Part shown: one piece after another, positions 1 through 11,100 of the stretch
How the letters are laid out: every line of letters starts with the position of its first letter
Numbering within the stretch: position 1 is the stretch's first letter
Assembly: GCA_963971285.1 (NCBI GenBank)
Contig: OZ020244.1
Span: 3,720,001-3,784,000, forward strand
Direction: 5' to 3'
From: Astropecten irregularis
Taxonomy: Eukaryota > Echinodermata > Asteroidea > Paxillosida > Astropectinidae
DNA length: 64,000 nucleotides
Translations under genes and position numbers: made by a program
The notes under the pieces: generated by a model
The model's database searches: none
Seen by the model: only the letters and a program-made list of their open reading frames with translations
What the model was told of the DNA's origin: nothing

Positions 1-360
1 AATATTACACTTTGTCCTGTTGGTTGCGTGATCTAAAACTCCAGTTTTGCAGGTGTTTGTGTCAAAATCCGAGAAATGCCGGTGTTTGTTATTGTCGTCA
101 AATTTCGCGGTGTCGTACGTGTAAGCCTAGACTAGCGCCCTCTACAGTTCGTAATAATAAAAAATCATCGCTGGTCTTTTTTCGGCATCAGCTAGCGGCC
201 CGCTGTCAGAACTTTGCAAATAATTATGTTATATGGTTCCCCCAAAATAATCATTATTTTAGCCGATAAAGGACTTAAAAACCAATGGAATGGACATTTT
301 TTTATGAAGAACAATACTTAACCCACCATTTACCAGAAGGTTTCTTGTGGTAGAAAGTTA
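1..360. other. No gene recognised
   Basis: Short open frames are present on both strands, but none resembles a known family or ends in a convincing splice site. I see nothing to annotate here. Confidence 0.4.
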
Positions 361-733
361 GAATTAAGTGGCCAAGTGCAAAAATTCAAGTCAACCGCGA
401 CCGGCGGTGACGGACGCAGTGCGTCTTGGTTCTCAGTCGGACCATGGAGGACCATGGTCGGAAATTGCCAAGGAGGGATACAACTGGCCCAGCTTGCTAG
501 GCCTTGGTCTGCAACAGTTAACCGGCCCACTACCAACACCCTTGATCAAATATCCCATCGTTGTATGTTAATCAAATCCGGATCCCTTTACTGCCGAACC
601 AATAATGACATTTACCGGCCTGCCGCATCCTTGGAAACAGTCACCTTGGCAACGAGGGGTGACCGACTCCTCCCTAAAGTCCCGACAAAATGGAGGCAGC
701 TGACAAATGGGGCTTTATCCAATATGTCGACTG

Positions 734-765
<32 letters not shown>

Positions 766-769
766 TAGA
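361..769 (+). mobile_element. Possible retroelement 3' end with (AAC)n tail
   Basis: A moderately GC-rich stretch ends in about ten AAC triplets (around 737-766) and directly abuts the next repeat at its CTAGAG junction. A simple-repeat tail is typical of the 3' end of non-LTR retroelements. The body contains no recognisable reverse transcriptase, so this is an inference from structure. It could also be ordinary sequence beside a microsatellite. Confidence 0.3.
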
Positions 770-1662
770 GTTTATGGCTGTTTGAAACAGCACATAAGGC
801 TTTTCCGCATGTGATATATAAATTGCTTGTCAATCAGATCGAATTGTGTCATTAGAAAGACCTTCCCTTACATTGACATTTGGCGAAAGAATCATGATTA
901 TAGCTTTTACCACTTTTAAATGACAAGCTACTTCCTGTTTGACCGGAAGTAGAGGTCACAGAGGTCAAGCAATGTGTCACAAAGAAAGATCTTGCCTAAC
1001 ATTGATATTTAGTGAAAGATTCGTGATTGTAGCTCTAAAAACTTTTAAATGAGGAGCAACTTCCGGTTTGACCGGAAGTAGAGGTCACAGAGGTCAAGCG
1101 ATGTGTCACAAAGAAAGATCTCGCCTAACATTGATATTTTGTGAAAGAATCATGATTGTAGCTCTTACCACTTTTAAATGAGGAGCAACTTCCGGTTTGA
1201 CCGGAAGTAAAGGTCACCGAAGTCAATTAATGTGTCACAAAGAAAGACCTTGCCTAACATTCACTTTTGGTGAAAGAATTATGATCCTAGCTCTTACCAC
1301 TTTTAAATGAGGAGCTACTTCCTGTTTGACCGGAAGTATAGGTCACAGAGGTCAAGTAATGTGTCACAAAGAAAGACCCTGCCTAACAATCATTTTTGTT
1401 GAAAGAATCAAGTTAATATCTCAAACCGTTGATTTTTTGTTGATTTTTAAAGATTTTTATTATTAAATTCAAATTGCTGGTCACGTGACACCTAATGACG
1501 TCATCATGACGTTATTTACGCGGGCACATCTATGCTATATGGACTTCCTTCACACCAAGTTTGGTTAAGATCAGCCATTTAAAAGTGACCAAAGTGGCCC
1601 GTAGAATGCCCCTGTAAAAAGTCTATACGAAATTTGGCTGAAGAAGAGGAAGAAGAAGAAAC
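770..1662 (+). repeat. Composite repeat element, copy A (four ~129-bp units)
   Basis: The element opens with a short hairpin (GGCTGT / ACAGC) and continues with four tandem units of about 129 bp. Each unit holds an ETS-type inverted repeat (ACTTCCKGT, 3 bp, ACCGGAAGT). In most units it is followed 2 bp later by two AGGTCA half-sites spaced 3 bp apart, as at 1071-1096. A non-repeated 3' part carries TCACGTGA (1481-1488) and TGACGTCA (1496-1503). The copy ends in a GAA-rich tail and copy B follows immediately. It has no coding capacity and looks non-autonomous; the propagating machinery is unknown. Confidence 0.7.
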
Positions 1663-2698
1663 TAGAGGTTTATGGCTGTTGTGAACAGCACATAAGGCTT
1701 TTCCGCATAATTATTATATAAACTGCTTATCAATAAGAATTGTGTCACTAAGAACGACCTTCCCTAACATTGCCTTTTGGTAAAAGAACCATGATTCTAG
1801 GTCTTACCACTTTTAACCAAGGAGCTACTTCCTGTTTGACCGGAAGTAGAGGTCACAGAGGTCAAGCAATGTAACATAAATGAAAGACCTTGCGTAACAT
1901 TGACCTTTGGTGAAAGAATCATTATCATAGGCTTTACCACTTTTAAATAAGGAGTTACTTCCGGTTTGACCGGAAGTAGAGGTCACAGAGGTCAAGCAAT
2001 GTGTCACAAAGAAAGACCTTGCCTAACATTGATATTTGGTGAAAGAATCATGATAGTAGCTCTAAAAACTTTTAAATGAGGAGCAACTTCCGGTTTGACA
2101 GGAAGTAGAGGTCACAGAGGTCAAGTGATATGTCACAAAGAAAGATCTTGCCTAACATTGATATTTAGTGAAAGAATCATGATTGTAGCTCTTACCACTT
2201 TTAAATGAGGAGCAACTTCCGGTTTGACCGGAAGTAAAGGTCACCGAGGTCAAGTAATGTGTCACAAAGAAAGACCTTGACTAACATTCACTTTTGGTGA
2301 AAGAATCATGATCATAGCTCTTACCACTTTTAAATGAGGAGCTACTTCCTGTTTGACCGGAAGTAGAGGTCACAGAGGTCAAGTAATGTGTCACAAAGAA
2401 AGACCTTGCCTAACAATCATTTTTGTTGAAAGAATCAAATTAATATCTCAAACCGTTGATTTTTTGTTGATTTTTAAAGATTTTGATTATTAAATTCAAA
2501 TCGCTGGTCACGTGACACCTAATGACGTCATCATGACGTTATTTACGCGGGCACATCTATGCTATATGGACTTCCTTCATACCAAGTTTGGTTAAGATCA
2601 GCCATTTAAAAGTGACCAAAGTGGCCCGTAGAATGCCCCTGTACAAAGTCTATACGAAATTTGGCTGAAGAAGAGGAGGAAGAAGAAGAAAAAAAAAC
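1663..2698 (+). repeat. Composite repeat element, copy B (five ~129-bp units)
   Basis: This is a second, head-to-tail copy of the preceding element with five 129-bp units. Paired AGGTCA half-sites lie at 1850-1864, 1980-1994, 2109-2123, 2238-2252 and 2367-2381. TCACGTGA is at 2508-2515 and TGACGTCA at 2523-2530. It ends in a GAA/A-rich tail. The different unit number from copy A shows expansion or contraction of the internal array. Confidence 0.7.
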
Positions 2699-2960
2699 TA
2701 GAGGTTGTGTCTGTTGAAAACAGAACACATGGCTTTTCCGCATTATGATATAAAAAAATCGTCACAACCTTTGAAGCTTTCAAGTTATAGAAGAGTGCAC
2801 CTTTAATCTTAAGTCACGTAACTTTTGGTTGTGTTTGTGCATGGAGCTATAAATAGCTCCATGGTTTGTGTCACAATTAAGGAAAGACCTTGCCTAACAT
2901 TGACTTTTGTTGAAAGAATCATGAATGATCCTAGCTCTTACCACTTTTGAATGAGGAGCT
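2699..2960 (+). repeat. Composite repeat element, truncated copy C
   Basis: The characteristic 5' start with its small hairpin is present, followed by divergent sequence and one partial unit ending near 2960. It lacks the ETS/half-site core and the GAA tail. Confidence 0.5.
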
Positions 2961-3057
2961 TTTAAAAAAATCGTATGCTTTTAGGCTAGAAAAATTCATT
3001 CATCCGATAGCGACTATTGCGGCCGACGGATATTATGCATAATCCACGCGCGCGATG

Positions 3058-3335
3058 TATAAAACAAAACTTGAGAGATCAACTGACACAATTCGGCTTC
3101 CGTACAACAACCACCGTTCTGCGCATGTCTTAGGCCGCGTTCCGACGTCTGCAGTCAATGGCTAGTGGCTTCTATAGGTACGTGCGTAATTTCCAGCCGC
3201 AGCCATAGAATTGGGACACGGGCTTACTTCGGGGTGCATTTTGGTCGTGTATCCTGTCTCAATGAGAGTGTTTACTATCTACAGCTTGGAGGAGAACAAT
3301 CTATTCATGACAATAGTGTTTTTTCACCACGCCAA
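3058..3335 (+). promoter_or_regulatory. Candidate TATA promoter and 5' UTR exon of the Helentron
   Basis: TATAAAA is seen at 3058-3064. About 270 bp further on is a near-consensus splice donor (CAA|GTAAGT, exon end 3335). The next good acceptor, a pyrimidine tract plus CAG ending at 5193, lies 5 bp before the ATG at 5199 that opens the Helentron frame. The only ATG frame seen in this exon (3158) closes quickly, so the exon would be untranslated. Linking this exon to the Helentron is inference; transcripts would decide. Confidence 0.4.
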
Positions 3336-3663
3336 GTAAGTAAGGTTATGAATGCTTTATGAAATAAAAATGTTTGTTTTTGTGTATATTTCAGTGAGTA
3401 GTGCGAGGTACATGTACTATCTAAGTCTTTATAAACTAGCGTCTGTTGCGATTGCCATAATATGTTTGAAGAGGATTTCGGTTAACAAATAATTTGATGC
3501 AAAGGCTAACGTTAGGAACTTGTTAATGTTGGGGATTAGTATTGTGACGATGACTAACTTATGCTTCCTGAGTAATGTCTTGTTAATGTTATGTTGTTGT
3601 GGTTCAGTGTATGTGAACATGGTCATGCTATAGCTATGGTCAGTATGGATTATTGCCTATGTG

Positions 3664-3953
3664 CAGGCGCGGTTCTAGAGTCAAAATTTTGGGGGGGCTA
3701 GAAGAGCCATTATTTTTTGGGGGGGCTAGAAGACCTAATATTTTGGGTTCTTCTAACACTCGCTTCTGTTATGTCTTATTAGGGGTCGAAAAACATGCAC
3801 ATTATAGCCCACACAACGCGTTTTTTATGTAATTGGCGCTGAATAACTGAAAAAATCCAGTATTTTCAAGAATTTTCTTTTTTCACTTGCATTTTTTTGG
3901 GGGGCTAGACAAAATTGTTTGGGGGGTGTAGCCCCCCCGTAAAACCGCGCCTG
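3664..3953. mobile_element. hAT-type MITE with 8-bp target duplication
   Basis: A 290-bp element starts CAGGCGCGG and ends CCGCGCCTG, with G-rich/C-rich subterminal arms. It is flanked on both sides by CCTATGTG (3656-3663 and 3954-3961). An 8-bp duplication with CAG...CTG ends is the hAT signature. There is no transposase, so it is non-autonomous. It lies in the presumed 5' intron of the Helentron. Confidence 0.85.
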
Positions 3954-4679
3954 CCTATGTGGAGTAGTTTGTATGATCTTGTATAGTTTTGCCTCAATTT
4001 GAATCTATCCATCCATGGGTGGCCTAGCCATTCATTTATGTCATAAATTAAACATGGATGATAACAATTAATTCAATAATTGTTTTATTAATTAATGTTC
4101 AGTATAATCATGGAGAAAGGACTCCTCATTAATTTAGGATGTCTGCATATTTACTTATTTTTCCTTTTTTTACGTAAACATTATGTCCTTCATACCTGTA
4201 CATTATTGTGCTGTAGCACACTTTTTGACTGTTGGGTTTATAACCAGTGGCTACGTATCTCACTTGTGTTTGAATCATATTCAACATTTTATGTAAATTG
4301 AAGGATTTTTAGTCAATGGTGTATATTTCTGTTATTGATTTGTTTGATTGAGTCTGTCAATGCCAATGTTCTTAATAAGATAATTATGAAAATCATGATG
4401 AATTCTTGTACTTTTTTGCACTTGTCCAGTACACAAAAGTTATTTTTTTGTTCTGATTATGTATTGGTGTTTTGAAGTAATATCTGCATTTTATACTATA
4501 CTTGGACATTTATGTCACTTGTGTATGTCACTTGAACAGCATTTCAGTATAGAGGAAATCAAACAGTGTCTTTGTACAGTAACTTGTTAACAAAAATTAT
4601 GAAAAACCTTGAACAAGGTAGTACATGTTTATGAATATGCTTTGTAATAAACAACTACGGAAGTTGACGGCATTTGCTT

Positions 4680-4795
4680 AAGTCAAGAAGAGCCAAGAAA
4701 TCTGACTGAAGGAGGACTTGAACCTGCAACCTCCTGGTTACTGAACCAGCTTTTGACTGACCTGCATTGTCCAGCCCTACATTGGCAGCGTCCTA
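4680..4795 (-). mobile_element. tRNA-like SINE relic
   Basis: A degenerate copy of the tRNA-derived SINE seen better at 15.7, 58.3 and 62.2 kb. The T-arm/B-box part (here GGACTTGAACCTGC) and the CCAGCCCTACATTGG end remain recognisable. The copy is too diverged to be active. Confidence 0.5.
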
Positions 4796-5198
4796 AATTG
4801 TACCTTTTTTGGTTTTCAGTCAGAAGCTATGAAAGCAGACATTACTGTATTATTACTGCTATTTCCGAAGGATCAATTTATTCATTGTAGCAACAAAACT
4901 TCAGGAATCTCCCAAAGGGGAATGTTCCGGCTTATTTTGTATCAAAACACAAAATAAACCAGAACGGGAACTGAAACTGAAAATATTGATTGAAGTAATT
5001 TAAAGAAGAACAAACCACTGACTGAAGCAGTTGAACCTGAAAAATACAAATGAATAAAAATGACATGAAATGCAACCACTAATATCTGGGCCATCTTGCA
5101 ACAGTCAGTAGAGTGGGTTAGGAAAACATCCCCTTTATGTGTTTTGTCTACTGACCTTATATGTTTCTGTTTTTCTTTTCAATTTGTTTTCAGGAAAA

Positions 5199-8100
5199 AT
5201 GCCCAAGTACCAGCGACTCCAGCAAGCTAAGACAGTGAAGGATGATATGGGGATCCTGAAGATGAGGAGGCCCGTTGGAGGAATGTACGTTTCCTCCAAC
5301 ACTTGCACGTTTCTTTCTGACTTGTCTAGTCTTTCTTTCCTCAGCTGTTCTTGTGTTAGTTCTCATGTCCGCTCTCTTTCTCTCTATTCCTCTTTCCTTT
5401 CCTTTCCCACTCAAGTCCACTCTGGGCTTGTGACTCGAGCACTCTTGCTTGAGGACGTTGCTGAGAACCAGGCACCAGTGCTTGCTATCAGCAACAGCCA
5501 TACATGCCATGTGAATAAACCAAAGATAACAATGAACCTCAAAATGAACCTCAGAATGAACCTCAAAATGAACCTCAAAATGAAGCTCGGAAATAGAAGG
5601 CTCGTTAGCTTTCGTCATAATGTAAAGCGTTTATGTCATGGTATAAAGAAATGTGTTGAACAAATGAGTTATAAGAAAAGCTATGAGACAAGCTGTGACA
5701 CGAGCCATGAGGTGAGCGATGATACAAGCTGTGATGTGAGTCATGAGGTGAGCCATGAGGTAAGCCATGATATGAGTCATGAGGTGAGACATGATACAAG
5801 CTGTGATATGAGCCATGAGGTGAGCCATGAGGTGAGCCATGAGGTAAGCCATGATATGAGTCATGAGGTGAGACATGATACAAGCTGTGATATGAGCCAT
5901 GAGGTGAGCCATGAGGTGAGCCATGATACAAGCTGTGATGTGAGTCATGAGGTGAGTCATGAGGTAAGCCATGATATGAGTCATGAGGTGAGACATGATA
6001 CAAGCTGTGATATGAGTCATGAGGTGAGACATGATACAAGCTGTGATATGAGTCATGAGGTGAGGGATGATACAAGCTGTGACACGAGTCATGAGGTGAG
6101 CCATGATACAAGCTGTGATGTGAGTCATGAGGTAAGCCATGATATGAGTCATGAGGTGAGACATGATACAAGCTGTGATGTGAGTCATGAGGTGAGACAT
6201 GATACAAGCTGTGATATGAGTCATGAGGTGAGACATGATACAAGCTGTGATATGAGTCATGAGGTGAGACATGATACAAGCTGTGATATGAGTCATGAGG
6301 TGAGACATGATACGAGCCATGATATGAGTCATGAGGTGAGACATGATACAAGCTGTGATACGAGCCATGATATGAGTCATGAGGTGAGACATGATACAAG
6401 CTGTGATATGGGTCATGAGGTGAGACATGATACAAGCTGTGATATGAGCCACAAGGTGATACATATGAAAGGCTGTGGGTTGAGGTATATGAGGTATAAG
6501 AAGTGTACTAAGCATGTGAAAGGTGTATTTACAATACCATTGAAGCAGAAGAGTCCTCGTACATTGAAGAGACAAGTGATAGCAACATGTACATGTTCAA
6601 ATAGTTGGAAGTGTCGTCAACACACAATGAATCGGAGGTGTCAAACAACTGGATACACGGTTCCAAAGCGAGTAAGAATGACAAGAAAGGCCAAGAAACA
6701 TGTTATGTATAATTACAGAAGAAATGGGAAATCAATCGAGCAGCGTATGTCTAAGAAGGACAGACAAGTACATGAAGAAGTAATGAAATCTACATTTTGT
6801 CATACAAGAAGATGTATTAGCAAAGTTATTCATGTAAGACAGACTGTAAACAGAAGGAGAGGAAAGAATGTCTGTGAAATGTCCAAAGTTATGAAAGGAG
6901 GCAAGAATAGAAAGACCTGTGTAGTAAGAGAGGAGAAAGTCAAGGACCTGGAAACAGAAAGTGATAATGGCAATGTGTGTTGGCTTTGTGATAAAAGTGA
7001 TGGGTGTAGCAAAAGGAAGATACAATGTGATAAATGTTGTGTGTGGTTTCATACGACTTGCACAGGTATTTTGAACATTAAGGAATATTTGACTGGTAAG
7101 ACATTCACTTGGGTTTGTTGTAAATGTGGACATAGTAATTACTCTGACAGTTTGTTTCACAATTTTGGTATTTGTACAGATGAGAATCAGTTTGATATGC
7201 CTTGCAGTGCAGTAGACCAGTGTTCAGGTGGACCTATTGATGAAGTGTCTGACAAGGAGAACAGAAGGAATGATACACCAAAGACAGGAAATGGGTATGT
7301 TAAACTAAGTACTGGTAAACAGTCAATTAGACAACAGAGTGGTGGTTACTTCTTAAGAAAGAGGAAAACAATTTCACCTGATACTTCAAGTGAAAAGGAG
7401 AAATGTACAGATAAACAATCACAGCCCAGAGTGTGTCCACAAAAGTGTGAGAGACGTCAAAGTGAGAAATCCTTACCCCACACTGATGACACTAGACAAA
7501 CAGAAAGTCACAGCAGAAACAAGGATGGCACTAAAAATGATGTCAAGAGAACTGGAATTAGATCTGTAAATAATGCCAGCAAAATTAACGTGACAGGAAT
7601 ACATCCAAATAGCAGGAGAAAGAGAAAGGTTGATGCAGATTTGAAGAATAAGATGAATGAAATGCAGTCTAATGATGTGGTAAAGCCTGCTAAGATACAG
7701 TGTTGTCAGACAGTGAATAGTAGACAAGTTGATCAATCAATTGTTGCACAAGGCAGTTGTCATCAAGGAGATGTACGGTTTGGAAGAAATATTGGAAAGC
7801 AATGTGTGGCCATGTCCTTGAGTGCAATTATGAAAAGTCAGATAAAATGTATGAATAATTGGGGAAGGAATGACATGGACAATGTGCTTAACACTGGCAA
7901 TGAACTGTATGGATTTTTGCAGCGAAGCTCAACTATGAATAATGATTATCTGCTTATCAATGAATTACCAACTGATTTGAATGTGTATGAAAACAACTTT
8001 AGCATGAATTATGCGGAACCTGTAGTAGGAACATTCAATGAACAGGATTCAACTTTGGCAGAGTTCAACATGATTTCACTGAAACTAGCTATAGAACAAA

Positions 8101-11100
8101 CAATTCAGAAATATCAAGCATGTTTCATATGTTTTCATGGAAATACTTTTGCAGTGATTTCCCACGTTGGAATGTATTATGTATTTGATTCACATTCCAG
8201 AAGTGTTCATGGCCGTCAAGTTCAAGATGGAACAAGTATTTTGCTCCGTTCATCAACATGGCAAGGTGTGTACAGGTATTGTACTGAACTTGGACATTCT
8301 ATGAATCTGTCTGATAGTGAGCAATTTGAAATTACAGGTGTTAATATTTGCATTAGTCATGACCTCAGTATCTGTAGTGATCAACACATTGACAGTTCTA
8401 ACAGTGCTTGCACCAGTAGTTGTACACAAGGTGTTGAAAATCAATGTTTAAATGAGACAATGGAAAGTAATAATGCCCTAAACAATGAAGGAAATTATGG
8501 TGATGAAGAAGATACAGCACACAGTGTTTTGTTTGATGATTTAAATGCCACTGGTTTTGATCATGAATTAAGTAATGGTAACAAGAGTGATAATGATTTA
8601 GAAATAATACAAGTTACTGAACCAGTTCCTTTGAACTTTTTGCCACTTACTAAAGAGATGAAGATAAAATTGTGTCAACATTTTGGGATTAGGAAAGTAT
8701 GTGTGAATACTGATGAGATTTCCACAAGATGTGAGAAAATGGGAAGACCTGACACTGTAAAGAAGATAAAAGGTGATGGGAACTGTTTCTTTAGAGCTAT
8801 TTCTTGTGCTATATCAGGAACTGAAGGAAATCATAGACATGTGAGAACTCTTACTGTAAATCATTTGCTGAAATATGCTGATAAATTTAAGTGTTTCTTA
8901 AGAGAAGGTTTTTCTACAGTGCAAGATTATGTGGCTAGGCAGAGGTTGTTTCATAATGGTACATGGGCAACAGAAGTAGAAATCATAGTAATGGCTGACA
9001 TGTTGGGTGTTGATTTATACACATATAGTGAGGCAAATAAGTGGTATTTGTTTTCTCGTTCATTCAGCAATACTGAGAGATTGTCAAATTGTGGAATTTA
9101 TTTGTATCATAGAAATGAAGTTCATTATGATTTAGTTGTGAATGTTCATGGGCTTGTTTCAAGTAATGCAGGTGACAATTGTGAAATGTATTGTAACAGA
9201 GATTTGTTGTCTCAGGCTACTTGTACAGACCCACCCAGTAATGTTCATGTAAGTCAATGTGATGCTAGAAAGGAAGATAAGCCGACACATCCTCAGTGTA
9301 AGCAAAAGGGACGTAAACGTGTAAATGTGAAATTGAAACAGAAATTGCAAAGAGATAGAGCAAGAGAAAGATATAATAAAACAAAAAATGCAAAAGTTGC
9401 AGAGGAGTATACTACGTACAAGGAAAAACAAAGTTATGCAAAAAGACAGAAATATTACAATTGTAAAGAATTCAGAGAAAATAAACTTGAATATGAGAAG
9501 AAGAAATATGTAGAAAGTGGTGAAAAGAAGAAGAAATTGTTAAATAAGAAGTATCATACAGACATTGCACACAAAGAAAAAAGGGTTAATAGTGAGAAAA
9601 CTAAGTATCATACAGATAATGTCCACAGAAGCAGAAAGATTAATAGTGAGAAAACTAAGTATCATACTGACATTGCACATAGAGTAAAAAAGGTTAATAG
9701 TGAGAAAACTAAGTATCATACCGATAGCTTCCACAGAAGCAGAAAGATTAAAAGTGAGAAAACTAAGTATCATACAGATAATGTCCACAGAAGCAGAAAG
9801 ATTAATAGTGAGAAAACTAAGTATCATACAGACATTGCGCACAGAAAAAAAAAGGTCAATAGTGAGAAAACTAAATATCATGAGGATAGTGTGTACAGAA
9901 AAAAGAAGATTAATAGTGGAAAAAACAAGTATCGTAATGATATTGTGCATAGACAAGAAAAGATTACTAGTACAGTAGCCAGGTATTATAGAGATGCTAC
10001 ATATAGGCAGAAAACAATTAATCGTGCGAAAAATAAGTATCATAGTAACCGAATATATAGAAATGCTGTCGTTAACTCTATCAAGAAAAAGTATTGGAGT
10101 AATCATGTGTACAAAGTGAATTTGATAACAAGTCTGAAACGCAAGTATCGCCATGATGCAAATTATCGTATGAAAATTAAGCAGAGGAATATAAGAACAA
10201 GAAATGAAAAGATTCAACATGCAAGGAACATGAGGAATGTTACACAAAATTGGAAGAAATCAGTGTCAACAGGACCTGAGTATGTTTGTGCAGTCTGTTG
10301 TAAACTTTTGTTTAAAAGACAAGTTATTAGGTGCAATAAAGAAAAATACAGCAGTATAGGTTGTATATCTGACAAATATTTACATAGGTGTATTTGTACA
10401 AAAGAGTGCGGAAATGAATGTCTTGTATCAAAATCAAGCAGGTCTAGATTATGGATATGTTACACATGTCATAGAACATTACTACAGAAAAAAATTCCAG
10501 CAGAAGCATGTACAAATAATTTAGAAGTAATAGACATTCCACAAGAATTGGATTGTTTGAATATATTAGAAGAGCATCTCATTGCAATTAATATACCATT
10601 CATGAAAATGGTAGCCTTGCCGAAAGGTGGACAGAATGGAATACACGGTCCTGTTGTATGTGTACCATCTAATATTACAGAAACAGTGACAGCATTGCCA
10701 AGATGCAGAAATGAAAATCAGTTAATTCGAATCAAATTAAAAAGAAAGCTAACCTACAAAGGATATTATCAATATCAGTTTGTCACCAAGGAACATGTGG
10801 CAACTGCATTAAGCTATCTTAAGCAGAACAATGCATGGTATAAAGATATTGAAATCAATTGTGATTGGAATGATCCCCTGTTAGATGATGTGAATGATGA
10901 AGAACATGACGAAGATGAAGTGGTACATGAATCTGATGAATCTAGTGTAAGTGATGAAGAAACAGATGAAGATCGTTTGTGTGGTATTCCACTTGATACA
11001 TGCTTACAGCCTATAGATATTGGACAAGAAGTGCTTGATCAATACTTTGATGATATATTTTGTGTTGCACCTTGTGAAGGAAACAATCCAGTTAGAGTAT

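Noticed and set aside
5139-5198. Hydrophobic N-terminal leader of the Helentron protein
   Set aside because: The bases form a pyrimidine tract and CAG splice acceptor; a signal peptide makes no sense for a nuclear replicase.
5285-5415. Intron inside the Helentron N-terminus (GTACGT donor, pyrimidine tract, AAG acceptor)
   Set aside because: Removing these 131 bp would break the reading frame, and the continuous frame is open, so the donor-like word is probably chance.
5605-6575. Long minus-strand open frames (276 and 314 codons) opposite the Helentron
   Set aside because: They consist only of the reverse reading of the 36-bp coding repeat. They end with it and have no domain or promoter.
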